Shown here: one piece after another, positions 11,282 through 20,287 of the stretch | How positions within the stretch are numbered: position 1 is the stretch's first letter | How the letters are laid out: each line of letters begins with the position of its first letter | DNA from: Cladopsammia gracilis | Taxonomy: Eukaryota; Cnidaria; Anthozoa; Scleractinia; Dendrophylliidae | Direction of reading: 5' to 3' | Assembly (NCBI GenBank): GCA_022457155.1 | Contig: JAJGOT010001024.1 | Coordinates: forward strand, 37,185 to 101,184 | Length of the DNA: 64,000 nt | Made by a program: the position numbers and the translations under genes | Notes under the pieces: generated by a model | Told to the model about the DNA's origin: nothing | The model's database searches: none | The model's input: only the letters and a program-made list of their open reading frames with translations

Positions 11282-11306
11282 ACAACAACAACAACAACAA
11301 CAAAAC
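11282..11306. repeat. (AAC)n microsatellite
   Basis: A run of about eight AAC units, resembling the trinucleotide tail of a retroposon on the minus strand. Confidence 0.9.
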
Positions 11307-11416
11307 TTTATCAATAAACAAATAAAATTACAAAAGTATTGCCCGCAGCTAGCAAGGCTATTCGAGGCGGGACAATGCATACAAAATATAAGAAATAAAG
11401 ACTAAGGCTATTGATG

Positions 11417-11860
11417 TCACCTATGACTAAGCATAAATTCTCGCCAACCAGGCGGCGGCGGGGGAAGAACATAGCGCGGAAACAGGTCGTCCTCCGGCTC
11501 GATGGGAATACCATAATATTCCAGCCACCAGTTCGGATCCGGTGGGGGTGGGGGTGGGGGTGGATAAGAAACCCATTGAAAACAGAACGGGTTCGGTCCC
11601 AAAGGAATATTGTGGTCTGTAATGTGGTAGGGATGCAACGCAGACCTACAGTGAGGACATGTATTGCGTACCGCCTGCTCTGCGAAGCGGAGACACCCTT
11701 GTAAGCAAGTTTCGTGGATGTACTTGCCACAACATGGCAGGGGTTTTGAAGGGTGCTCATTGGGTACATTGAAACAAATGAAGCATTTGGTTTCCAGAAA
11801 TTTGTTTAAGCGCTGTTTGGCGCGTTCGGGACGGCGTTTTCTTCGTGCCGGCTTTGGCAT
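11417..11860 (-). CDS. Small RING-type zinc-finger protein with proline-rich C-terminus
   Basis: A 147-residue protein. A basic N-terminus (KPARRKRRPERAKQR) precedes a RING-like zinc cross-brace: C26-x2-C29, C43/C44, H49-x2-C52, then C68-x2-C71 (CPHC). A lysine occupies the place of the usual first histidine, so it is a variant RING. The C-terminus has two proline blocks (eight prolines at about 105-112, five at about 133-137). RING proteins usually act as E3 ubiquitin ligases, but the substrate is unknown. The ATG lies 18 bases after a good splice acceptor (TTTTCTTTCAG, minus strand, about 11881), suggesting a spliced 5' UTR. It lies downstream of the recombinase gene at 13-15 kb on the same strand and may travel with it (inference). 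Confidence 0.6.
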   Translation of the reverse strand: MPKPARRKRRPERAKQRLNKFLETKCFICFNVPNEHPSKPLPCCGKYIHETCLQGCLRFAEQAVRNTCPHCRSALHPYHITDHNIPLGPNPFCFQWVSYPPPPPPPPDPNWWLEYYGIPIEPEDDLFPRYVLPPPPPGWREFMLSHR

Positions 11861-11959
11861 GGCAAAAGCTGATCTGTTCTGAAAGAAAATATAAGGACAA
11901 TGGAATCATAATTAAAATGGTGGGGAAACCGGCGGAAAACGAGCAGAATTAGTATGACT

Positions 11960-12106
11960 TGTATTCATGAGCAGTATAACCTTCACCGCATCAAATGATA
12001 AGCCAAACTAATAAATCCCGGCATTCGCTCAACAGAATTAGCGTGGCCTATGTGGTCACGAGCAGTATAACCTTCACCGCATCTAGTGTATAAGCCAAAC
12101 TAATTG
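11960..12106. repeat. Two-copy direct repeat of about 90 bp
   Basis: GAGCAGTATAACCTTCACCG followed by CATC and then AAGCCAAACTAAT occurs at about 11969 and again at about 12060. It lies upstream (minus strand) of the RING gene, in its presumed intron or promoter. Confidence 0.8.
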
Positions 12107-12589
12107 AGCCATGAGCAGCAAGGTTCGCCGGTTGTTGAGTAAATTAAAATGCTAGCGAGATAGTAAATAACAGGATTTATAGAACTAACTGTACTTGTAC
12201 ATTGAAGAGGGAACGAAAAGTGGTTATTTAAACAAAGTGTAATTTAGACTGCGGTTTAAGAAAATTAATGGACCTCCCCTGATCAAGTTGGTTATTTTAA
12301 GGAGGCTAATGTTTTTTTTTTTTGTTTTGTTGTTTTTTTTTTCCTATAGTCTGTGCTATATGCCTTCTTGACATTGTTTGCAGTGAATAACGTTTACTGA
12401 AATATTAATTAGGGTTAGCCTGCAGATTGAAATTGGGTAAGACCGCGGTTTTGTTAAACACCGTCCAAACTTTGTTTAAATAACCGGCCCTCAGAGATTC
12501 GCGAAATTCTTAAGTAGAGAGGAAAATCACTTGTCGGCGTTGCGTAAACTCGCTAATGCGTGCAAGTGAACGCAAAATAGATAGTTCAA

Positions 12590-12953
12590 GGGGCTATGTC
12601 ACCATTTCTAGTGTTCCTTTTAAAAGCCAAAAGACATATTTGTATCAGTGAAAAATATAAGGTTCCAAGTTTTGTTTAACTAGTTCTTCTACTAGTACTC
12701 TAGGAGTAATCATAAGTGTCTTGGGCTGCAGATGGCCAGGATGGAAATCTCGAAAAACTGAGGCTAGTTCTTTCAAGTCATATTCTCGCTTCTGTCTTGG
12801 AAAAAATAGCTAAAACTCAGATTATGGTTTATTTTCGCTTCGAAAATTCACTTGATATCTGCTCTATAAGCATTTCATGTACGACAAAGGTACTTAGTTC
12901 TAATTTGAGGCAGTTTTCACCAAAATACCCGAAAACCACCATGACATAGCTCC
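12590..12953. mobile_element. MITE with GGGGCTATGTCA ends
   Basis: The left end GGGGCTATGTCACCA is answered by TGACATAGCTCC at the right end. Internal sequence around 12722-12800 (GCTGCAGATGGCCAGGATGG and CGCTTCTGTCTTGGAAAA) is repeated, diverged, at 18820-18900 inside the CUT-homeodomain element, where the same MITE family sits in an intron. Confidence 0.75.
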
Positions 12954-13057
12954 GTTGAACAATTGCTAAATTCAAGAGAGGCGTTTCAGGAAAGAGACAA
13001 AGAACAAGTGTTGCTCTTACGAATGGTCCTTATCAAAATTTGGCATTAAATGTGCAC

Positions 13058-15238
13058 TCAGCCCTTCTTAACTAAGGCGTAGATTCGTTCCTTGGCTGTT
13101 CGAAGCTCGTACGTTCCGTCGAGTCGATGGAAAATGACATCTACAGGGTAGATTAGAGCACTGGTCTTCTCTTCCCACACGTCAGACCCTGCATTAAACT
13201 GGAAGTAATTCGGGCGAGTTTCCAATTCTTTGAGCCAAGCGAGTCGAGCGGTCTTTCCGTCTGCAGTGTACTTAAGAACCTTGGCTAAAAACACACTGGG
13301 GCGTTCGAAAGTAGCATCGGCCGTGACGAGTGCACAAATTTCTCCCGGTGACGGCAGTTCGTCGACGTCCGAGCTTTCTTCCTCGTCGCTGACTTCCTTT
13401 GAGGTACTGGGAGGTTCGTCCAAGATGAAATTCACTGCTGATCTGTTTAAATAGCGCATGGCTACCGACCTGCGCTCAGGCTCAGTACGACGATCGTAAA
13501 TTTGAATTTTGGCTCTTAAACTGTGCTTGCAAACACGCGCAAGTGATTCCGCTAGTCTTCCATCGGAACTCTCTGGCGAAGAACGAAAGTACTCAACGAG
13601 AGCGTGTCTCATTTCGTTAATTGCGCAGGGAAAGCCCAGATTTTCCTTAAAGACTTGCGACAGATAATTTGAAAAGGTCCCAGATGTCTTGAATTCCGTA
13701 CCGTGCTTGTTGACAAAAAAGTACTCGTGTGCATCTTTGCTGGAAAGGAGTCGTGGTCTGGATATGCGATTGTACTGTCTGAGATGATAGCCTACGAACT
13801 GGTAGTCTGCCGTGTCAAATCGAACAACATTTGGGCCGTATTTTCGCACGGTCTTGTAGCCAGTTTCTATTAACCAGATAGGCCCGTCACTCGAAAATGC
13901 AATTACATTGTCTCCTTGTGGTATGCTTCTTGCTAATTGTTCGATTTCGTTCTCTTCTGCTACTTTCCTAAGCACGCGAAGAGTTATGAGTTCTTTGCCT
14001 CGGCCAGGATTTACAGCAAACAGCAGCAGCATTGTGAAATTCATATGAACACGCGCTTTGGCGGCACCTGAAGTTTGTTCGTACTTGCAATGAAGGCTTC
14101 GAACAAGCTCTTGATATTGCGGCCAAAAAAGTTTGGCCGCACCCGGCGCTCTCTGTGAGATACGTTGTGCCTTTTCCAACTGATTAGTGAGTGCGCGAAG
14201 ACCTGACACACTTTCCACTAGTTCATAATCTCGTCGGCCTTCGTCAACGTGAATAAATGTTGCAGTGGACAGAAGAGCGTGGACATATCGAGAAGCCGTG
14301 ATATTCTGGACGCCTTTGTTTTGCTTGAGGTAATTTATGAATCGCTCGACCAACGGCAAATCATCGACGAGGGCCAAGGCGGGTTTAAGCTTTGAGTTGG
14401 CCCAGCTATGAGACAGGAATGTGACAAGCCTCTCCATGGTTTTCTTCCAAGTGCTTTCTTTCATATGAGGTGACCGCCGTTTGTGATTGAACTGGGAAAC
14501 ATAGAACGCCTTCATCTCTTTGACCTTCGGTATGACATCGTCGAATGTCGACAGATCTAGTTTTCTTTTCTTTAATAGGAGGACGATGTCAGACTCATCT
14601 TCCGACTCACTGCTGTCTGCGCTGGAAAAATCTTCTTCTTCTTCTTCTTCTTCTTCTTCTTCTTCCTGGAATTCTGCATGTGTCGACTCGCCTTCGCCTG
14701 AGCTTTCAGGAGGCTCTGCTATTGGTGCAATCGCATAAATAGAGGAGCTTCTCCTTGCGGTCTCGTCTTTCAGGATGTGGTCGATGGAGAAATTCGAAGG
14801 TGTTCTTCTGGTCGGGCTATTTTGATTGGTGGCATTGTGGAATAATTGGGCTGGCAATGTTCGCTTTGTCTCTCGACTAAAACCCCCCTCAAATTTTAAG
14901 AAACCGCTTTCGCGTCTTTGGCTCTCGCTGTTGGTACTACGAAAACTACATACTTCACTAGACTTAAAACTTAATTGTCGTTCATTTTGTATGCGCGACT
15001 GGTGATAAGCATGAAGAACGTATACATCTCGTTTAGCTACAAGAGAGATAACTTTTAAGCCAGCCAACTCTGGCCTTGCCTTCCTAATATGGTCTTGAAT
15101 GTCTCCAGGGCAGTGGACAAGATTCAGTCCCAATGTTCTCATGCGCGATTTGATAGTTTGCCTAGGAATGCCATTAAACACTTTGTTGCATACCTCGATG
15201 CATATATATGAAAGGGTGATGTACTTGGCCCTCGTCAC
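13058..15238 (-). CDS. Tyrosine recombinase (integrase-fold) protein, Crypton-like or related
   Basis: An intronless 726-codon frame. Residues 1-80 form a compact conserved-looking domain (VFNGIPRQTIKSRMRTLGL) resembling SKI/DAC-type folds. Residues 150-235 are acidic low complexity with a run of 11 glutamates. Residues 255-345 look like the SAM-like core-binding domain of tyrosine recombinases. The catalytic domain follows: box I PGRGKEL (R413), hairpin lysine about K462, box II NEMRH (N541, R544), second histidine H572 (CKHS) and nucleophile Y581 (QIYDRR). The usual box II first histidine is asparagine. A C-terminal region (630-726) looks like a small beta-barrel. The frame opens at GTG; the first in-frame ATG is at 15142, so the N-terminus is uncertain and may include an upstream exon or frameshift. 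Cryptons and some Polinton-like viruses use such enzymes. No element ends were found. Confidence 0.78.
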   Translation of the reverse strand: MTRAKYITLSYICIEVCNKVFNGIPRQTIKSRMRTLGLNLVHCPGDIQDHIRKARPELAGLKVISLVAKRDVYVLHAYHQSRIQNERQLSFKSSEVCSFRSTNSESQRRESGFLKFEGGFSRETKRTLPAQLFHNATNQNSPTRRTPSNFSIDHILKDETARRSSSIYAIAPIAEPPESSGEGESTHAEFQEEEEEEEEEEEDFSSADSSESEDESDIVLLLKKRKLDLSTFDDVIPKVKEMKAFYVSQFNHKRRSPHMKESTWKKTMERLVTFLSHSWANSKLKPALALVDDLPLVERFINYLKQNKGVQNITASRYVHALLSTATFIHVDEGRRDYELVESVSGLRALTNQLEKAQRISQRAPGAAKLFWPQYQELVRSLHCKYEQTSGAAKARVHMNFTMLLLFAVNPGRGKELITLRVLRKVAEENEIEQLARSIPQGDNVIAFSSDGPIWLIETGYKTVRKYGPNVVRFDTADYQFVGYHLRQYNRISRPRLLSSKDAHEYFFVNKHGTEFKTSGTFSNYLSQVFKENLGFPCAINEMRHALVEYFRSSPESSDGRLAESLARVCKHSLRAKIQIYDRRTEPERRSVAMRYLNRSAVNFILDEPPSTSKEVSDEEESSDVDELPSPGEICALVTADATFERPSVFLAKVLKYTADGKTARLAWLKELETRPNYFQFNAGSDVWEEKTSALIYPVDVIFHRLDGTYELRTAKERIYALVKKG
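14632..14666. repeat. (TTC)n microsatellite inside the recombinase gene
   Basis: Eleven or so TTC units, reading as polyglutamate on the minus strand. It is in frame, so repeat-length changes alter only the acidic linker. Confidence 0.95.
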
Positions 15239-15409
15239 TCAAAACTGGAAACAATGCTTCGTATGGTTCTCTGCCTTCTCTCGCAACAGTAAGCGAGGAG
15301 CTTCTATTTGCCTAGTGATAATGAAAAAAAAAAATTAACGCCCGATAATGTTAAGTAGACCTTGAAGTCTTCTTGTGAAACAAAAAATAAGAAACATTCG
15401 ACGCTTTAA

Positions 15410-16065
15410 GGACGTTCGCGCGAAAATCTTCTAACATTGATTTTTTTATAAAACTTTTGCTACAGCTAGGTTATGAGTTACTCGTGTCAAAAATGCAAAA
15501 AGATGAGGGGGTCACCGACTTCGTTTCTGAGATAAGCTATCTGAAAGGCGACCCCAATTTTGAAAAATTGGTCTTCCTTACGGGATGTGACCCAAATGTC
15601 TGTTGGTCTAAAAATATTGCAAACGAATCTCTAAAATACAACTTTCTTTCCTAAATTTTACGCGAGTAGGTCTGTTTAGCAAATTCATTCAACTGGTGAC
15701 GTTCCTTGAAGTAAATTTCATCTTTAAACGACTGCATTTGCAAACTCTGACAGCCGCAAGTTGGCAGGATTCGATGGCGCGCGGGTAGAAAAATGGAAAA
15801 AATTTAAACTTCCTACATTGATTTTTTGTTCATTTTTTCACAATTTGTCGAGAATTGGCAAAAGAAATTATCTATGAAAAAAAAATTGGGGGTCACCGAC
15901 CATCCAAGCGAGTTAAATCTAAGCAAAGTTAACGCAACGGCTATCAGCCCTTTATGTGCTTAGATTTCTTCTCTTGCGCGCGCGCTCGTGCATGACGTAG
16001 CATGGCGTTGCGACATGAATTGCGTGCGCAGTAAGGATGCGCATAAACAATTAGCGCGAACGTCC
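15410..16065. mobile_element. TTAA MITE A (GGACGTTCGCGC ends)
   Basis: Begins GGACGTTCGCGC and ends with its exact complement GCGCGAACGTCC. TTAA is present at both flanks (15406-15409 and 16066-16069), as expected for piggyBac- or Kolobok-type mobilisation. 656 bp, no transposase; short frames inside have no domain. Confidence 0.88.
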
Positions 16066-16069
16066 TTAA

Positions 16070-16845
16070 GGTGGCTGAACACAGTTTGCACGCGCTCTTC
16101 TATTTCAGCTGCTAACGTGAGTCAGCACGTGCAGAGTTTTGAGAAAAACAAACGTGGCGCCTATTCAGGGATCATTTTATTTTGCTCAGCGTGGATCGCA
16201 AAAGTGTTGTTTTTCGTCCTAAAATCAAACAATTTGTTGTTCGTAAAAATGTTTGTTGAATCAATAGATAATAATACACCGCCTTTTTGGTCGTTTTGTC
16301 TTTGGATCGAGAACCCAGTCAATGCAAGGCATGCGCAGTTGACCAAAAAATGGTGACTGGATATTTTAGCGATTTTACTCGGAGATGTGCTGATTTCTAC
16401 GGAACCACTCGTTAGAAATACGCGAAATTTGGCACAATAATAGTTCCGAATATGCCGAACTCACCTGCCATCAGAAATTTGAAATCTAACAAAGGAGATT
16501 TTTACAAAACGCAAACATATTAAACCACAAATTACGGAAGATCCCTCTGTTAAAATTACATGAGACCAGTGTTAACATGCGAAGATTTTTACGAGTTTAC
16601 TGGAGACAAACGATGGACAAAATCTAACGACTAGATTTTCTGAAAATAAACGAAACCAAATATTGCAGGCTGATTTACAATCCACCGTGTTGCCATGGCA
16701 ACACCCTAAAAGCTTAAACAAAAATATCAAAATATATAGCTTGTTGCTTAATCGAATGCCTCGCCAATTTTGGGCGCCCAGACGTTAGTAGTTTTAAAAT
16801 GACAATGAATGACGCATAGGTACTGTGAAACTGTGTTCAGCCACC
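16070..16845. mobile_element. TTAA MITE B (GGTGGCTGAACACAGTTT ends)
   Basis: A perfect 18-bp TIR GGTGGCTGAACACAGTTT, with TTAA at 16066-16069 and 16846-16849. 776 bp without coding capacity. Its left TTAA is the right TTAA of MITE A, so the two elements abut. Confidence 0.9.
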
Positions 16846-16849
16846 TTAA

Positions 16850-17326
16850 CTGTATCTCGTTTAATGGCTAAATCTGCTCTAGTTCACCTCAGTACTGAAA
16901 TTATTTCGTGATATCATAGGTTGGGAAAGGCTAATATTCTATTGACAAAGCGGATTTTATGGCGCGTTATAATGGCGAACCTCGGCGGATTAATTGTTTT
17001 GGAACGCGTGACGTCCATGGACCGTAAGAACACATCTATATATGGTAAGAACACATCTATAATAGCGCTGTGCACTAATAACGGCGCACTAATAACGGCA
17101 CATACTTTTGACCCCCGTCCAGCATTGTGACTCAGACAAACAAACGCCTCCATGTGTTATCTGTATAAGAAATTTGTATGGTAAACTAAATGGTGTTGGC
17201 GAAGACTTTGATGCGGCTTTTACCATTATTTTCGCAAGAAAGTCGAACACCTGGGTCAATGTTGAATTGAAAACCTAAAACCTATTCTTGAAACATTTCA
17301 AATTTTGGTGAAAATGCAAAGAATTC
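16850..17326. other. Short non-coding spacer
   Basis: It contains a small direct repeat (GTAAGAACACATCTATA twice, 17024-17062). No gene recognised. Confidence 0.45.
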
Positions 17327-17333
17327 ATAGAGA
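17327..17333. repeat. Left 7-bp target-site duplication
   Basis: ATAGAGA directly abuts the CCCGGCG terminus. The identical heptamer follows the other terminus at 20940-20946. Confidence 0.85.
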
Positions 17334-17340
17334 CCCGGCG

Positions 17341-17540
17341 TAGTCAATCGATAAAAATCGATATCGGAAAATCAATCGATAAATCGATAGCTATCGATAA
17401 ATTGATGTTAAACGATATCGATTTTATCGATCAATCGATAAAATTCGATACTCACACGCCGACGAAGTGTTAATTTTATCGATTGTATCGATTGTATCGA
17501 TTTTATCGGATTCATCGATCGCTATAGAATCGATAAAAAA
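17341..17540. promoter_or_regulatory. Left subterminal ATCGAT array (13 sites)
   Basis: Exact ATCGAT hexamers start at 17347, 17357, 17375, 17383, 17393, 17417, 17426, 17434, 17478, 17487, 17496, 17514 and 17529, many as AATCGATAA or TTATCGATT. Several neighbours are spaced 8-10 bp, close to one helical turn. ATCGAT/ATCAAT is the known core of CUX and ONECUT binding sites. The element encodes a protein of that class, so these are candidate binding sites for it. Confidence 0.75.
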
Positions 17541-17672
17541 TTATCCTGTTTCCGTTGAGGGAGCGTTTGATTGTGACTCTTCAAATGAAGATTTTAAAGG
17601 CGGCAATGAAATTATTTGTTGACAAGCACTGTACAAGAGAACAAAGAGACTGCATCATGAATTCTTTCTGAT

Positions 17673-17678
17673 TTTATT
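17673..17678 (-). terminator. Polyadenylation signal of the CUT-homeodomain gene
   Basis: AATAAA on the minus strand, 20 bases after the TAA stop at 17698-17700. Confidence 0.7.
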
Positions 17679-17697
17679 GTTCCATAACTAACGTAAA

Positions 17698-19128
17698 TTA
17701 TTTTTCCTTTTCCGCGGGCTTCTCGGCTTCTCGGCTGTCTAAATTTGCCCTTTTTCCTTTATTCCGGTGGTTTTGAAACCACGTTTTAACCTAAGAAACA
17801 TAAAGAATACGAAGTGATCAATATAAGGAATGATTCGAAAGTATTTGCATAACTAGCCTCCTACGCAGACACCTCTTTGTGCTCGTTACGCAAACGTCCT
17901 TTGGACTCGTCACGCGTGACGAGCCGTAAGAACGTCTGCGTAGAAGGCTATCACGCGATCAGATCATACTGGCCTGCGTAGGAGGTTTAAGTAGTTATCG
18001 ATAAAATTATCATCAATAATATTCGATGAAATAAAATAAATACACCTTTTTTAATGAAAGGATTATACAAAGAGTTGTAAACTCGTTAGTCTTACTTGTC
18101 TTGCTTCCAAGTCGAGCGTCTGGGCCAATTTCTCCGTTAGCTCTGGGCTTGCATGGCCATTAGTTGCTTCAAAGGCTTGCTTCAAACCAGACAACTGGTA
18201 CTCTTTAAATAGCACTCTTTTTTTAGGGTTAGATGATGTCGAGCCTGGAGTTTCATTTGACTTTCGTTTTCCTGGCAACAAGATAAATCTTAGTTCAGTT
18301 TTGACGACCTGATCTTCACAAAGGCGTGGCCTTTATTATGTATCCTTCTTCCGGGCCATATTTTTGAATTACATAGAACTTAAAACCACGTACCTTTGTT
18401 AAAGGCGATCAGCTGCTCCTGGCTGCTCGTATCCTGTAAGAATTTATCCATTTTTTGCCATAAAAATGTTCCCTGGCCCTTTGGAAGCTCTGGTGGCGGC
18501 ATTCTCAGCGCATCAGAGAGTGTAGATTGCTTCCGACCGAGTACTTCGGCGGCAAACAATGCCTGGCTCACGCCGTTCTTGTGAAGCCAAGCATTTATGT
18601 CATTGGCTATAGCATTTGGCGGTCTTGTCGTTGTGATGCTTTGGTTTTCTAGAAATTAATGGAAAGATTACGGAATAGTGATTCCCTTAGAGGGGCTATG
18701 TCAGTGTCAGTGTTTCTTTTAAAAGCCAAAATAGTTATTTATATCAGTAGAAACCCAAAAATAATGGTCCAGGTTTAATTAAAATTATTATTCTAGTACT
18801 CAAAGGGTAAAGGCTGCAGATGGCCAGGATGGAAATGGATTGGGCCCGATTGGGCTAATTTTTTCAAGTTTATCGCTTCTGCCTTGGAAAACTTGATAAA
18901 ACTCTGGTTATCCGGGCTTATCCACGTCGCTTTGTGTAAAACGTTTCGATAATACCCACCTTCGCTATTCTGAGGCGCGGAAGATTCGTCTGCTCCTGTG
19001 GCTTCGCGCGTTTCTTCTCCTGGGCACTCTGTGATATCCCCCCCTCTTTTTAACACGAATTCCGTCAAGGCATTTCTATCTCCCTCATTTACAGTTACTA
19101 TTATGCTAGAGACTGATTCGCCAACCAT
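17698..19128 (-). CDS. CUT-domain homeodomain transcription factor encoded by the transposon
   Basis: Four exons by canonical splice sites: 19128-18960, 18648-18394, 18271-18096 and 17790-17698. Donors are G|GTGGGT, G|GTACGT and A|GTAAGA; acceptors are TTTCTAG, TTGCCAG and TTTCTTAG. Phases agree at every junction and the total is 693 nt, giving 230 residues with an ATG start and TAA stop. Residues about 68-130 form one CUT domain (core GVSQALFAAEVLGRKQSTLS, then LWQKMDKFL). Residues about 158-217 form a homeodomain (KKRVLFKEYQLSGLKQAF; recognition helix VKTWFQNHRNK with W204, F205, N207, R209). Position 50 of the homeodomain is Gln, unlike ONECUT (Met) and CUX (His). A basic tail follows. It should be a nuclear DNA-binding protein. 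The flanking ATCGAT arrays match the known specificity of the class. Exon 1 is the least certain part, because its coding sequence overlaps the opposite-strand gene. Confidence 0.87.
17850..17985. repeat. Hairpin MITE in the last intron of the CUT-homeodomain gene
   Basis: CTCCTACGCAGAC at about 17858 is answered by GTCTGCGTAGAAGGCTA near 17933, with a GACTCGTCACG / CGTGACGAG palindrome at the centre. It lies inside the intron 17791-18095 and does not disturb the exons. Confidence 0.7.
18690..18930. mobile_element. Partial GGGGCTATGTCA MITE in the first intron of the CUT-homeodomain gene
   Basis: Starts GGGGCTATGTCA and matches the MITE at 12590-12953 through AGATGGCCAGGATGGAAAT and CGCTTCTG.CTTGGAAAA. 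The other end is missing. It falls within the intron between exon 1 (ends 18960) and exon 2 (starts 18648). Confidence 0.65.
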
Positions 19129-20287
19129 TAGCAAAAGAGCCCGTGTCTTATCTGGTAACAACAACAGTGGACAAGACTTTAGGACAACTAACCCTAACTA
19201 CATAGAGCACAATGGAACCTATTTCCATATTTCTGAGTTTTTGTCTATTATGCAAGGGAAAGTTTACATGCCATCCACTTCAAGAAATGCCCGGTGGATG
19301 GCGGTCTCTAAGGTTAATTATTATGACAACATTGATAAAATTGCAGCATCAACAAATCAGGAAAATATGCATTACAACGCATATGCCGCTTTCTGGATGG
19401 GCGATCAAGGTCTTGTCATAGGGAAGGTAGTTCGAATGCACTGCAGTCCTACTACCAAGAGTGCATACCCAATTCTGCAATGGAAGAAGGACGATCCAAA
19501 AAGTAATGTTGTAACATGCTGTGTTAACGTCGCCCCGATAGATGTTACATCAGACAGCTGGAGTTTACAACTCAAACACCGTTTCGTATTCTGTCCGATG
19601 AAAGCGCTGCTCGCTCAACTCCGCGTCATCGATCGCGAGCAGGGGCTAGAGGTCGATACAAATGATGTGGTAAAGATAACAAGCATGCTACCGCAACTTC
19701 GCGAGGCAGAAAAAAAAAGGAAGGAAGATGAGGTAAAAGAGAAGGAAGAAAGTGTGCGAAAAAGAAAAGAGGGACCTCCAGAGGAGATGAGCGTTGTCCT
19801 GTTAAAGGAAGTGTTGAAGGAAATGGGCATAAGTGTGAGGAATAGCTCGACAAAGTCTCAGCTTGTAGAAAAGGTTAAACAGGCACGCGCTGGCCAGCTA
19901 GAAGAAACGTCGTCTACAGGTACAACCCGAACTGCATCACACGGGGGCTTCAGTGACTTCAGTGACTACGACGACAAAAGATATGTACAGCCTTGCCTTT
20001 ATTTGCTGTTCCATGACCCAACGGAAAAACGCCGTGTTTTGTTTATTATCTTGATGTGTATCATATACTCGCTTATTCAGATGTTTTCTGAGTTTTCAAA
20101 TCATCAGTTACTTTCAATAATTTATCAGTTTTTCTTGTCACTTTACTTTTTATTTTACTTTGTTGCTGAGTTCATCATTCACATTGTTTTACTGATTTAT
20201 AAAGCAATTCTAAGTCTGTTAATTGATATGATTTTTGCAGCTGCAAGAGTTTCGCTTGTGGAAACTGTACGGAACATTGAAACTTAG
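19103..20287 (+). CDS. SAP-like domain protein of unknown function, second gene of the transposon
   Basis: The plus frame is open from 18998. I favour the ATG at 19103 (394 residues) because it is followed at once by a plausible NLS-containing start (SPTISKRARV). Residues about 25-175 form an uncharacterised globular region (NGTYFHISEFLSI, YNAYAAFWMGDQGLVIGKVV, then cysteine pairs and QLKHRFVFCPMKALLAQL). Residues about 200-225 are a charged Lys/Glu helix. Residues about 229-262 resemble a SAP helix-extension-helix DNA-binding motif (MSVVLLKEVLKEMGIS, then KSQLVEKVKQA). After FSDYDDKR the frame becomes hydrophobic and T-rich. This may be an intron read through, with an acceptor TTTTTGCAG at about 20240, rather than a true membrane tail. 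AATAAA follows at about 20380 and 20556. No transposase catalytic motif was recognised. It is the candidate partner or enzyme of the CUT-homeodomain protein. Confidence 0.6.
   Translation: MLETDSPTISKRARVLSGNNNSGQDFRTTNPNYIEHNGTYFHISEFLSIMQGKVYMPSTSRNARWMAVSKVNYYDNIDKIAASTNQENMHYNAYAAFWMGDQGLVIGKVVRMHCSPTTKSAYPILQWKKDDPKSNVVTCCVNVAPIDVTSDSWSLQLKHRFVFCPMKALLAQLRVIDREQGLEVDTNDVVKITSMLPQLREAEKKRKEDEVKEKEESVRKRKEGPPEEMSVVLLKEVLKEMGISVRNSSTKSQLVEKVKQARAGQLEETSSTGTTRTASHGGFSDFSDYDDKRYVQPCLYLLFHDPTEKRRVLFIILMCIIYSLIQMFSEFSNHQLLSIIYQFFLSLYFLFYFVAEFIIHIVLLIYKAILSLLIDMIFAAARVSLVETVRNIET

Noticed and set aside
14520..14742. Plus-strand serine- or leucine-rich frames opposite the recombinase
   Set aside because: They are antisense shadows of the glutamate repeat (TTC microsatellite).
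18793..18950. Extension of the CUT-homeodomain exon 1 frame to 18793
   Set aside because: A donor G|GTGGGT at 18960 gives correct phase into exon 2, and the extension lies in MITE-derived sequence.
20020..20230. Transmembrane segments at the C-terminus of the SAP-like protein
   Set aside because: The region is T-rich and ends at a good splice acceptor (TTTTTGCAG), so it is more likely intron than membrane domain. Not claimed as fact.
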